64,000 bases of DNA. Origin: Mesorhizobium sp. CA8 (GTDB lineage: Bacteria; Pseudomonadota; Alphaproteobacteria; Rhizobiales; Rhizobiaceae). The stretch's first letter is position 1; each line of letters starts with the position of its first letter. The notes under the pieces were generated by a model. It did no database searches and had not been told where the DNA came from. It was given only the letters and a program-made list of their open reading frames with translations. Positions 26,439-33,339 of the stretch are shown here, piece after piece. The DNA is taken from positions 1 through 64,000 of the forward strand of contig NZ_JAIUHG010000027.1 of the NCBI RefSeq assembly GCF_020164955.1, given 5' to 3'. Position numbers and translations under genes: made by a program.

Positions 26439-26468
26439 TTGACTATGAAACATGAGTTTGTGAGTCAA
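26439..26468 (-). promoter_or_regulatory. Putative exbB promoter with RirA-type (TGA-N9-TCA) box
   Basis: On the minus strand TTGACT (26468-26463) could be a -35 with a 17-base spacer to TAGTCA. Overlapping it is TGACTCACAAACTCA (26467-26453), which fits the iron-responsive operator pattern TGA-N9-TCA. The outer arms TTGACT and AGTCAA also form an inverted repeat. Short motif, so chance is possible. Confidence 0.4.
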
Positions 26469-26586
26469 CTATAATTATGCTGCTTAGCAATTCCGATGTG
26501 CCGATGCTCATCTCGGCAGCGGGCCTGGACCGCAGGGCAGTTGCCGGGCACGATGCGCATGGCGCAATAAGTTTTATTTCTTTTGC

Positions 26587-26630
26587 GCAATTCCGGACGG
26601 AAAACCGCTAGGTACTTTTCCTGGAATTGC
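26587..26630. repeat. GCAATTCC/GGAATTGC hairpin repeat, copy 3
   Basis: Same element as at 1592, 13701 and 55315, here ending 17 bases before the start codon of the isochorismatase-like gene, so it would fold in that gene's mRNA leader close to the ribosome site. Confidence 0.85.
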
Positions 26631-26647
26631 TCCAAGGCAGGCGGCCG

Positions 26648-27322
26648 ATGATCAAGGCGGTACCCTTCGACTTCCCCTATGACGGCAAGCTGGAGCCGCA
26701 GCATACGGCGCTGCTGGTAATCGACCTGCAGGAGGATTTCCTGTCGCCGACCGGTTACTTCGCCAGGAAAGGCTATGATCCATCGCCGCTGAGAGCCATC
26801 CTGCCGGCGGTCAACCGGCTGATTGCCGCGGCGCGCGCCGCCGGCATCACCATCATCCACACCAGGCAAGGCTACCGCGCCGACATGGCCGATATGACGC
26901 CTTACGAGAAATGGCGCCGCAGGCGGGCGGAGCTCGACGGCACCGATGTCCTGCTGCGCTCCGGCCCGGGGTTCCAGATCGTCGCCGACATCGACGTGGC
27001 GCCGCAGGACATCATCGTCGACAAGACCTGCAACAGCGCTTTCACCTATACGGATCTGGAGCTCGTCTTGCGGGCGCGCGGGATCACGCATCTGATGTTC
27101 GCTGGCTGCACGACGGATGTCTGCGTGCACACCACGTTGCGCGAGGCCTGCGACCGCAACTTCCAGTGCCTGACGATTTCGGACGCCTGCGCCAGCGGTG
27201 ACCGGTATGCGCATGAAGCGGCGCTGCATATGGTGACGGTCGAGGACGGCGTCTTCGGCGCGCTGGCGGACTCGGAGGCCGTCATTGCCGCGTTGCGGCA
27301 GCTCGCGGGCGCGGCGCGCTGA
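26648..27322 (+). CDS. Isochorismatase-family cysteine hydrolase
   Basis: Cytoplasmic hydrolase of 224 residues with the alpha-beta fold of nicotinamidases, isochorismatases and RutB-type amidases. The catalytic triad is visible: Asp26 in LLVIDLQEDF, Lys126 in VDKTCNSAF and Cys159 in GCTTDVCVHTT. The GCTTDVCV motif is closer to the RutB/biuret-type amide hydrolases than to true isochorismatases, but the substrate cannot be assigned. I chose ATG 26648; the reading frame extends further upstream only into a repeat. It is divergent from exbB and apparently transcribed alone. Confidence 0.9.
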   Translation: MIKAVPFDFPYDGKLEPQHTALLVIDLQEDFLSPTGYFARKGYDPSPLRAILPAVNRLIAAARAAGITIIHTRQGYRADMADMTPYEKWRRRRAELDGTDVLLRSGPGFQIVADIDVAPQDIIVDKTCNSAFTYTDLELVLRARGITHLMFAGCTTDVCVHTTLREACDRNFQCLTISDACASGDRYAHEAALHMVTVEDGVFGALADSEAVIAALRQLAGAAR

Positions 27323-27446
27323 CGGTTTTGGGTTCATCGAAATTTTGGCCCTACCGTTCCGTTTTTCGGTTCGGGCTTCGTCTTGAGGGTCGTAACGGGT
27401 GCGAGAGCCAAGACGGTCTCCGCCTCAGGACAAACGGAGCTGAGCC

Positions 27447-27761
27447 ATGTCGACCACAGTAACCTTGATCAACGTCTTCACCGCCAAGCCGGGCAAGCAG
27501 CAGGAACTCGCCAAGACGCTTGCCGAGGGCACGAGAAACTTCTTCAGCAAGCAGCCGGGCTCGCTGTCTTCGTCCGTGGTCGTCGGCGGCGACGGCAGCA
27601 AGGTCGCCAACATCTCGCAATGGCGTTCGGCGGAGGATATCGCTGCCTTCCGCAGCGATCCGCGCTTCGGCGAGTACATGAAGAGCATCGTTGAGTTGGC
27701 CGCCGGCGAGAGCATGATGGGTCACATGAGCTATTCCCACGCGGGCGGGGTGGAAAACTAG
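27447..27761 (+). CDS. Antibiotic-biosynthesis-monooxygenase (ABM) fold protein
   Basis: Small dimeric alpha-beta-barrel protein of 104 residues. TVTLINVFTAKPGKQQELAK at the start and GSKVANISQWRSAEDIAAF are typical ABM strands, and the C-terminus ends in a His/Tyr-containing segment. Members include quinol monooxygenases and haem-degrading enzymes; no decisive catalytic residue shows here. It starts after GGAGCTGAGCC and ends 8 bases before the ECF sigma factor gene, so the two are very likely co-transcribed. Confidence 0.85.
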   Translation: MSTTVTLINVFTAKPGKQQELAKTLAEGTRNFFSKQPGSLSSSVVVGGDGSKVANISQWRSAEDIAAFRSDPRFGEYMKSIVELAAGESMMGHMSYSHAGGVEN

Positions 27762-27769
27762 GAGGCTGC

Positions 27770-28684
27770 GTGACCGGTTCGCAGGATCAGTTAGTCGCGG
27801 CGACCCAGACCAGGCTTCGCGCCTTCGAGCGCGAGGCCGCTTCGCTGAGAGCCAAACTGCACCGCTACGCTTCGCGCATGGTCGGATCGGTCATCGACGG
27901 CGAAGACATCGTCCAGGAAGCCTTGGCCAAAGGCTTCGTGGCGATCAGGAATGGCGACATGCCCGACAAGACCGAACCCTGGCTGTTTCGCATCGCGCAC
28001 AACGCGGCCCTTGATTTCCTGCGCAAGCGGGCCCGCTTGCGGGGTCGCGAAAGCGAGGTCGAGCTCGACACGATCGCCGACGAGAATTCGGCGTTGGATG
28101 CGCGCATTGCCGCCGAGGCGAGCCTTGCCGAGCTGATGCAATTGCCGCCGGCGCAACGGTGCGCGGTCGTGCTAAAGGATGTGCTCGGACACAGCCTGGA
28201 GGAGATAGGCGAAATCCTCGAAACCTCCGATACGGCGATCAAGGGCGCGCTGCAGCGGGGCCGCGAGAGCCTGCGCAAGCTGGCCGCCGCGCCGCGCATG
28301 GCGTCGCCCCGCCCGGCGCTCGACCGGCAGGACATGCGGCGTCTCGGCGACTATGTGGCGGCCTTCAACGCCAGGGACTTCGATGCCTTGCGCGGCCTGC
28401 TGGCCGAGGACGTCAAGCTGGAGCTGGTCAACCGCCTGCGTGCCGACGGCAAGGAATATGTCGGCAACTATTTCGGCCGCTATGCCGACGAGACGCATTG
28501 GCATTTCACGACCGGGCTTGTCGAAGGCCGGCCGGCCATCCTGGTCACCAGCCCGGAACGTCCGGACGGACCGCCGCGCTACTTCATCCTCATCGATTGG
28601 GAGAACGGCCGGATTGCCGGCATCCGCGACTTCCTGTTTGCGGATTATGTGATGGACGGCCTGGACTACTCATCCCAACCATAG
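27770..28684 (+). CDS. ECF sigma factor with C-terminal SnoaL-like domain
   Basis: RNA polymerase sigma factor of the extracytoplasmic-function type, 304 residues. Region 2 is at about 25-95 (DGEDIVQEALAKGFVAI, PWLFRIAHNAALDFLRKRAR), region 4 at about 115-170 (VLKDVLGHSLEEIGEILETS, IKGALQRGRESLRKLA). The last 115 residues form a SnoaL/NTF2-like domain (LGDYVAAFNARDFDALRGLL). In such ECF groups the extra domain replaces a separate anti-sigma factor by modulating activity in cis. Translation begins at GTG 27770, close behind GGAGG. It is paired with the ABM-fold gene; the target promoter is not known. Confidence 0.9.
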   Translation: MTGSQDQLVAATQTRLRAFEREAASLRAKLHRYASRMVGSVIDGEDIVQEALAKGFVAIRNGDMPDKTEPWLFRIAHNAALDFLRKRARLRGRESEVELDTIADENSALDARIAAEASLAELMQLPPAQRCAVVLKDVLGHSLEEIGEILETSDTAIKGALQRGRESLRKLAAAPRMASPRPALDRQDMRRLGDYVAAFNARDFDALRGLLAEDVKLELVNRLRADGKEYVGNYFGRYADETHWHFTTGLVEGRPAILVTSPERPDGPPRYFILIDWENGRIAGIRDFLFADYVMDGLDYSSQP

Positions 28685-28766
28685 GGGCCGGCCATAGGGG
28701 AAACGTCGAACAGACATTCCTGGAAATCACCGACCCGCAAGCGGATTGCCGCCGGATCCGACCTGC

Positions 28767-29705
28767 TCAGCCTGCGTGGATCCCTGGGAAGAGACGGGGC
28801 GCAAGCATACCCGGCTGCGGAACCTCGGCTTCGCGGCGCGCCAGCGAATTCGCGACCATCGTGATCGTCTCGCGCCCGATACGGGCGATCTCGCCCGGAC
28901 GATCGATGCCGCCGATCATGAATTCCTCGATGCCCAGCGCGGCATAGGGCAAAAGCGCCAAAGCCAGCCGCGCCGGCGGTCCGGCGATCTCGACCGTCTT
29001 GTGATCCGGGGTTCCCGTCCAGCCGTCCGGGTGAATGCGGACCGGCAGCGCGAAGCGCAGCCTGCCGCCGCGGCCGTGCTCGGCGGCGGCGCTGCGCGCG
29101 CGCTCCATCAATTGCCTCACCTCGTCGGGCGAACCGACGGCCAGCTCGAAGACGTCGGCATGCTTGCCGGCGACCTTCAGCGCGGTGCCCGACTGGCCAC
29201 CGAGCCGGATGACGAGATCGGCGCCATGCGGACCCTTGCGCGGCACGAAGCCGCTCCGGACGCTGTAGAAGGCGCCTTCGTGGTCGAACGGCCTGTCATT
29301 CGACCACAGGCGCTTCAGCAGCACCAGATATTCGTCGATGCGCTGCCACACGACGCCGTGGCCGACCGGCCGCGCCTCGGCATCGCTGTCGTCCAGCGGC
29401 TCGCTCAACATGCGAAGCGACAGGCGGCCGCCGCCTCGACGGTCGAGCGCTGCGAGCTGCCTTGCCGCCACTGTCGGGTCGATAACGCCGGCCCAGTGCG
29501 TCAGCACGACTTCGAGCGAGCCGGTGCGGTCGAGCGTCTGGGCGGCGATGTCCATATTGGTAAGCAGTCCGGCCGGATCGTCCACCACCAGCTTGCGGAA
29601 ACCGGAATCCTCGATCAGCGACAATTTGGTCGCCGTCTCAGCAAAATCATAGAAGAAGCTGCCATTGGCAGGCTTGCCTGGAACATGCGTGAACTCGATC
29701 GGCAT
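28767..29705 (-). CDS. LLM-class flavin-dependent monooxygenase
   Basis: Bacterial luciferase-like oxidoreductase of 312 residues, related to alkanesulfonate monooxygenase SsuD. Evidence includes the N-terminal beta strand, VLTHWAGVIDPTVAARQLAA, RMLSEPLDDSDAEARPVGHG (an SsuD-like active-site loop), YLVLLKRLWSNDRPFDHEG, and GADLVIRLGGQSGTALKVAG. I chose ATG 29705 (MPIEFTHVPG) because GGAGG lies 8 bases upstream; ATGs at 29711 and 29723 are also in frame. The first 38 bases of the gene lie inside the 231-bp tandem duplication, so a silent copy of its 5-prime end exists about 231 bp upstream. No flavin reductase is nearby. Confidence 0.9.
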   Translation of the reverse strand: MPIEFTHVPGKPANGSFFYDFAETATKLSLIEDSGFRKLVVDDPAGLLTNMDIAAQTLDRTGSLEVVLTHWAGVIDPTVAARQLAALDRRGGGRLSLRMLSEPLDDSDAEARPVGHGVVWQRIDEYLVLLKRLWSNDRPFDHEGAFYSVRSGFVPRKGPHGADLVIRLGGQSGTALKVAGKHADVFELAVGSPDEVRQLMERARSAAAEHGRGGRLRFALPVRIHPDGWTGTPDHKTVEIAGPPARLALALLPYAALGIEEFMIGGIDRPGEIARIGRETITMVANSLARREAEVPQPGMLAPRLFPGIHAG

Positions 29706-30129
29706 TGCCATCTCCTCCATCACGTTGGGCCGCCCCGCTCCGAACCCCGAGTCAAATCCATCTCGTCATCGCGCCGGTCTTCAGCTCCGATTACTCAACT
29801 CAAATTTTGGAACGGCGGGGCCTCTGGCCCCGGCTCAGTCAGGGGATGATCCCGAAAACGACGGCGCCAGTGAACACGAAGGCAAGCGCAAAGACGACGC
29901 AGGCTTGCCTGGAACATGCGTGAACTCGATCGGCATTGCCATCTCCTCCATCACGTTGGGCCGCCCCGCTCCGAACCCCGAGTCAAATCCATCTCGTCAT
30001 CGCGCCGGTCTTCAGCTCCGATTACTCAACTCAAATTTTGGAACGGCGGGGCCTCTGGCCCCGGCTCAGTCAGGGGATGATCCCGAAAATGACGGCGCCA
30101 GTGAACACGAAGGCAAGCGCAAAGACGAT
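29668..30129. repeat. 231-bp tandem duplication (two nearly identical copies)
   Basis: Copies at 29668-29898 and 29899-30129 have an exact 231-base period. I see two differences (C/T near the GAAAA[C/T]GACGG segment and at the last base). The unit spans the 5-prime end of the LLM gene, the intergenic region and the 3-prime end of the 49-residue membrane-protein gene. A short G[C/T]AGGC homology at the junctions could have seeded the event. Confidence 0.95.
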
Positions 30130-30219
30130 GTAGGCGAACGTGCCGCCATAGGCGGGCCTCCAGCTCTGGTCGGCGGCAAGCCTCTGGCTTTTGCGCTGGG
30201 CGTTCTGAAAGTAGGACAT
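30070..30219 (-). CDS. Small single-span membrane protein, 49 residues
   Basis: A short gene below usual ORF cut-offs. ATG at 30219 with GGAGG 10 bases upstream encodes MSYFQNAQRKSQRLAADQSW at the N-terminus, then one hydrophobic segment (about 28-48, TFAYIVFALAFVFTGAVIFG) and the end IIP followed by TGA. Basic N-terminus and single C-terminal helix suggest an N-in inner-membrane peptide. I do not recognise it. The tandem duplication copies its last third: a second in-frame 3-prime end (with Val for Ile) lies at 29839-29898 without a start. It is divergent from the SDR gene and upstream of the LLM gene. Confidence 0.7.
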   Translation of the reverse strand: MSYFQNAQRKSQRLAADQSWRPAYGGTFAYIVFALAFVFTGAVIFGIIP

Positions 30220-30516
30220 AGTCGATCCTCCGTCGGACCATTAATCTATTAAGTTACTAGACTTTGTCGATTGCTATTTTCGCGCAATTTCTGGAACAGC
30301 ATTTTTGAAAACGGGCAATTTGTGGTTTTTCGTACTCGCTGCAAATGCGGCGTACCCGATTTCAGAAACCAGGCGATCCGGCCAAACGGCTTGAAAATCG
30401 GCGCTTTTGGGCGCTCGCACGCACAATAATCCAATCGCTCGAACGGTCTTGGCCGCCTCGCGTATGGCGGATAGCATCGTGTGAGCCGATATCGGCGGCA
30501 CTGAGGAGAGAAAAGA
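30220..30516. other. Divergent intergenic region, no gene seen
   Basis: 297 bases between the small membrane protein and the SDR gene. The part at 30236-30340 is AT-rich compared with the surroundings and probably holds promoters for both directions. I see no convincing RNA gene, repeat or operator. Confidence 0.5.
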
Positions 30517-31284
30517 ATGGGTGGAAGGCTGGCGGGCAAGGTCGCGATCGTTTCGGGCGGTGCGACAGGCATGGGCGGGGCGGCTTCGGAGCTGTTTGCC
30601 GCCGAAGGCGCCAAGGTGGCGATCATCGACCGCAATGGCGAGGCGGCCGGCAAGACCGCGGCGGCGATCCGGGCACGGGGCCAAGTCGCGGAGCATTTCG
30701 TCGCCGACGTTTCGGATGAGGCGCAGGTCGAGGCGGCGGTGAAGGCGGCGACGGCGAAGCTCGGCCCGGTCACGGTGCTGTTCAACCATGCCGGCACCAT
30801 CGTCATCAAGCCGTTCCTGGAGACGACGCTGCAGGAGTGGGACTGGCTGCATGCAGTCAACGTTCGCTCGATGTTCCTAATGACCCGCGCGGTGCTGCCG
30901 GGCATGATCGCCGCCGGCGGCGGCTCGATCGTCTGCACCTCGTCGATCTCGGCGGTGGCGGCGACGCCGAACGAAGTGCTCTACGACACGACCAAGGGCG
31001 CCTGCCACATGTTCGCGCGGGCGATCGCGGTGGAGTTCCGCGACCGCAACATCCGCTGCAACGCCGTCTGCCCGGGCTTCATCCGCACGCCGCACGGGTT
31101 GCGTGAAGTGGCCGATCTCGGCAAGCTCGGCGTCGACGTCTCGGACGCGGCCATGGCCGCGCAGCAAGGCCGCATCGGCGAGCCGGAAGAAGTCGCCAAG
31201 GCCGCATTGTTCCTGGCGAGCGACGAATCGAGCTTCGTCAACGGCGCGCATCTGTTTGTGGATAACGCCTTTACCGCGATCTGA
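30517..31284 (+). CDS. SDR family oxidoreductase
   Basis: Classical short-chain dehydrogenase/reductase of 255 residues: cofactor motif SGGATGMG (13-20), NHAG (90-93, in place of the usual NNAG), Ser142 or Ser143, Tyr156 and Lys160. The ATG has a GAGGAGAG ribosome site. Asp38 after the second strand (AIIDRN) favours NAD over NADP. It is convergent with the BMP-type ABC importer genes, and a hairpin separates the two. Function could be sugar or steroid-like alcohol oxidation; nothing in the sequence decides. Confidence 0.92.
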   Translation: MGGRLAGKVAIVSGGATGMGGAASELFAAEGAKVAIIDRNGEAAGKTAAAIRARGQVAEHFVADVSDEAQVEAAVKAATAKLGPVTVLFNHAGTIVIKPFLETTLQEWDWLHAVNVRSMFLMTRAVLPGMIAAGGGSIVCTSSISAVAATPNEVLYDTTKGACHMFARAIAVEFRDRNIRCNAVCPGFIRTPHGLREVADLGKLGVDVSDAAMAAQQGRIGEPEEVAKAALFLASDESSFVNGAHLFVDNAFTAI

Positions 31285-31293
31285 GGCTTGGCA

Positions 31294-31332
31294 CCCTTCC
31301 TCTCCCCCGATCGACGGGGGGAGAGGAAGGGG
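31294..31332. terminator. Hairpin between convergent genes (CCTCTCCCC repeat piece)
   Basis: CCCTTCCTCTCCCCC pairs with GGGGGAGAGGAAGGG around a short GATCGAC-type loop. It sits between the SDR stop (31284) and the permease stop (31343) and could end transcription from both sides, although no T tract is obvious. Confidence 0.55.
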
Positions 31333-31342
31333 CGTTCCTCGT

Positions 31343-32287
31343 CTACCGCTCTTCCCTTCGAAACGGCTTCAGCAGCGCCGAAGGCGCGACCGCGTTGCGC
31401 GACATGAAGGCCATGGCGACAATGGTGAAGATGAAGGGCAGCATCAGGAAGGCTTCGTAGGGGATGTGGCCGAGGCCGCTCGCCTGCATCCTGAGCTGCA
31501 GCGCGTCGACGAAGGCGAAGAGCAGCGCCGCGCCCGCCGAGCGCCAGGGATCCCAGCGGCCGAACACGACCAGCGCAATCGCCACCCAGCCGCGTCCGGA
31601 TACGACGCCGAAGGTGAAGGCGTTGAACTGCGCCATGGTGAGGAAGGCGCCGGCAAGACCCATCAGCGCGCCGCCGAGGATCACCGCCTGGAACCGCGTG
31701 GCAATCACACTGACGCCGGCCGAGTCCGCCGCGCGCGGATTCTCGCCGACCATGCGCACCGACAGCCCCCATGGCGTGCGGTAGAGCACGAAGGCGGCGA
31801 GCGGGATGGCGATGATCGCCAGATAAACCAGCGTGAACTGGTTGAACACGGCCGGGCCGAGGATCGGGACATCCGAAAGCAGCGGGATCGGCACCGGCTT
31901 GAAGCCGCCGATGCTCGGCGGCACCGATTGCTGGCCGAAGATCAGCCGGTAGAGGAAATAGGCGAGGCCCGAGCAGAACAAGGTCACGCCGATGCCGCAG
32001 ACATGTTGGCTAAGCCCCAGCGCCACAGTGAACAGCGCATGCAGCGCGCCCATCAGCGCCCCGACCAGCACGGCCACCAGCACGCCAAGCCACAGGCTGC
32101 CGCTGAGGCTGGCCGCGGTGAAGCCGGCCATCGCCGACAGCAGCATGATGCCTTCGATGCCGAGATTGAGCACGCCTGCCCGCTCGGAAAACATTTCGCC
32201 AAGCGTGGCGAAAGCGAGCGGCGTGGCGATGCGGATGATGGCGGCGAGAAAGCCGACCTGGAAGATCTGCTCGAACACCGCGCTCAT
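31343..32287 (-). CDS. BMP/nucleoside-type ABC importer permease (YufQ-like)
   Basis: Inner-membrane permease of 314 residues from the branched-chain-amino-acid-like permease superfamily, in the group that works with BMP (PnrA-type) binding proteins. Signatures are ATPLAFATLGEMFSERAGVL near 20-40 with NLGIEGIMLLSAM, and the coupling region TRFQAVILGGALMGLAGAF. About eight membrane segments. The ATG at 32287 overlaps the stop of the preceding permease gene by 4 bases; a longer frame upstream is out of frame over that gene. Confidence 0.93.
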   Translation of the reverse strand: MSAVFEQIFQVGFLAAIIRIATPLAFATLGEMFSERAGVLNLGIEGIMLLSAMAGFTAASLSGSLWLGVLVAVLVGALMGALHALFTVALGLSQHVCGIGVTLFCSGLAYFLYRLIFGQQSVPPSIGGFKPVPIPLLSDVPILGPAVFNQFTLVYLAIIAIPLAAFVLYRTPWGLSVRMVGENPRAADSAGVSVIATRFQAVILGGALMGLAGAFLTMAQFNAFTFGVVSGRGWVAIALVVFGRWDPWRSAGAALLFAFVDALQLRMQASGLGHIPYEAFLMLPFIFTIVAMAFMSRNAVAPSALLKPFRREER

Positions 32288-33339
32288 GTTTGCGCTCCCA
32301 CGCGGCGGATGCGGTAGGCGGTGAAGAGCAGCGCCACCAGCATGGCCAGCAGCGCCGTGCCCTGGATGACGTCGCTTAAGAAAGCCGGCACGCCGGTCGC
32401 GCGCGACATCGCCTCGGCGCCGGTCATGACCGCGGCCAGGAAGATCGCCGCCGGCACCACGCCGAGCGGGTTGAGCCTGGCGAGCATGGCGACGACGATG
32501 CCGGAATAGCCGTAACCCGGCGAGATGTCGCTCATCACCTGGAAATGCACGCCGCCGACCTCGCCGACGCCGGCAAGCCCGGCCAGCGCGCCGGAGAGCA
32601 GCGCGGTAGAAAGCAGCACGCGCTGCACATTGATGCCGCCATAGCGGGCGGCTTCCGGATTTTCGCCGGTGACGCGGATCCTGAAGCCGAGCGTGGTGCG
32701 CGCGATCAGGAACCAGCAAAGGGGTGCCGCGATCAGCGCCACGACCACGCCGAGATGTAGCCTTGTGCCCTCGATCAGCACCGGGAAATTGGCCGAGTCC
32801 TCGATCGGCGGGGAGATTGGGTAGCCGGAGAAGGTGTCCTTCCACGGTCCTTCGATCAGTGCCATCAGCGCGTAATAGATGACCGAGTTGAGCAGCAGCG
32901 AGCTGACCACATCGTCGACCTTGAATTTGACGCGCAATGTCGCCGGCACCAGCGCGACGAGAGCGCCCGCAGCCGCGCCTACAAGCGCCATCAGCAGCAT
33001 GGCGAGATAGCCCGGCATCGGGATGGCGCCGACGAAGCAGCTTGCCACCGCGCCGGCGAGCAGCTGGCCCTCGGCGCCGATGTTCCAGAATTTTGCGCGG
33101 AAGGCGATCGCCACCGCCAGGCCGGTGAAGATCATCGGGGCGGCTCGCACCAGCGTCTCGGTGATTGCATAGCTGTCGCCGAGCGAGGCCGAAATCATGA
33201 CGCCATAGGCTTCAACGACGCCGGCGCCGGCAATCGCGATCAGGCCACTGCACAGGATTAGCGTCGCGGCGATGGCGACCAGCGGCAGCGCGAGATTGAA
33301 CCAGGCCGGTGTCGACGTACGGCCTTCGAGGCGAAACAT
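32284..33339 (-). CDS. BMP/nucleoside-type ABC importer permease (YufP-like)
   Basis: Partner permease of 351 residues with about eight hydrophobic segments. FRAKFWNIGAEGQLLAGAVA is the characteristic motif of this group, and GENPEAARYGGINVQRVLLS is the cytoplasmic coupling segment. Its start codon shares one base with the ATPase stop (TGATG), and its own stop overlaps the next permease by 4 bases. Confidence 0.94.
   Translation of the reverse strand: MFRLEGRTSTPAWFNLALPLVAIAATLILCSGLIAIAGAGVVEAYGVMISASLGDSYAITETLVRAAPMIFTGLAVAIAFRAKFWNIGAEGQLLAGAVASCFVGAIPMPGYLAMLLMALVGAAAGALVALVPATLRVKFKVDDVVSSLLLNSVIYYALMALIEGPWKDTFSGYPISPPIEDSANFPVLIEGTRLHLGVVVALIAAPLCWFLIARTTLGFRIRVTGENPEAARYGGINVQRVLLSTALLSGALAGLAGVGEVGGVHFQVMSDISPGYGYSGIVVAMLARLNPLGVVPAAIFLAAVMTGAEAMSRATGVPAFLSDVIQGTALLAMLVALLFTAYRIRRVGAQT

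Noticed and set aside
29668..30129. Insertion sequence or attachment-site duplication
   Set aside because: The repeat is a simple tandem copy of existing gene ends with no terminal inverted repeats, transposase or integrase.
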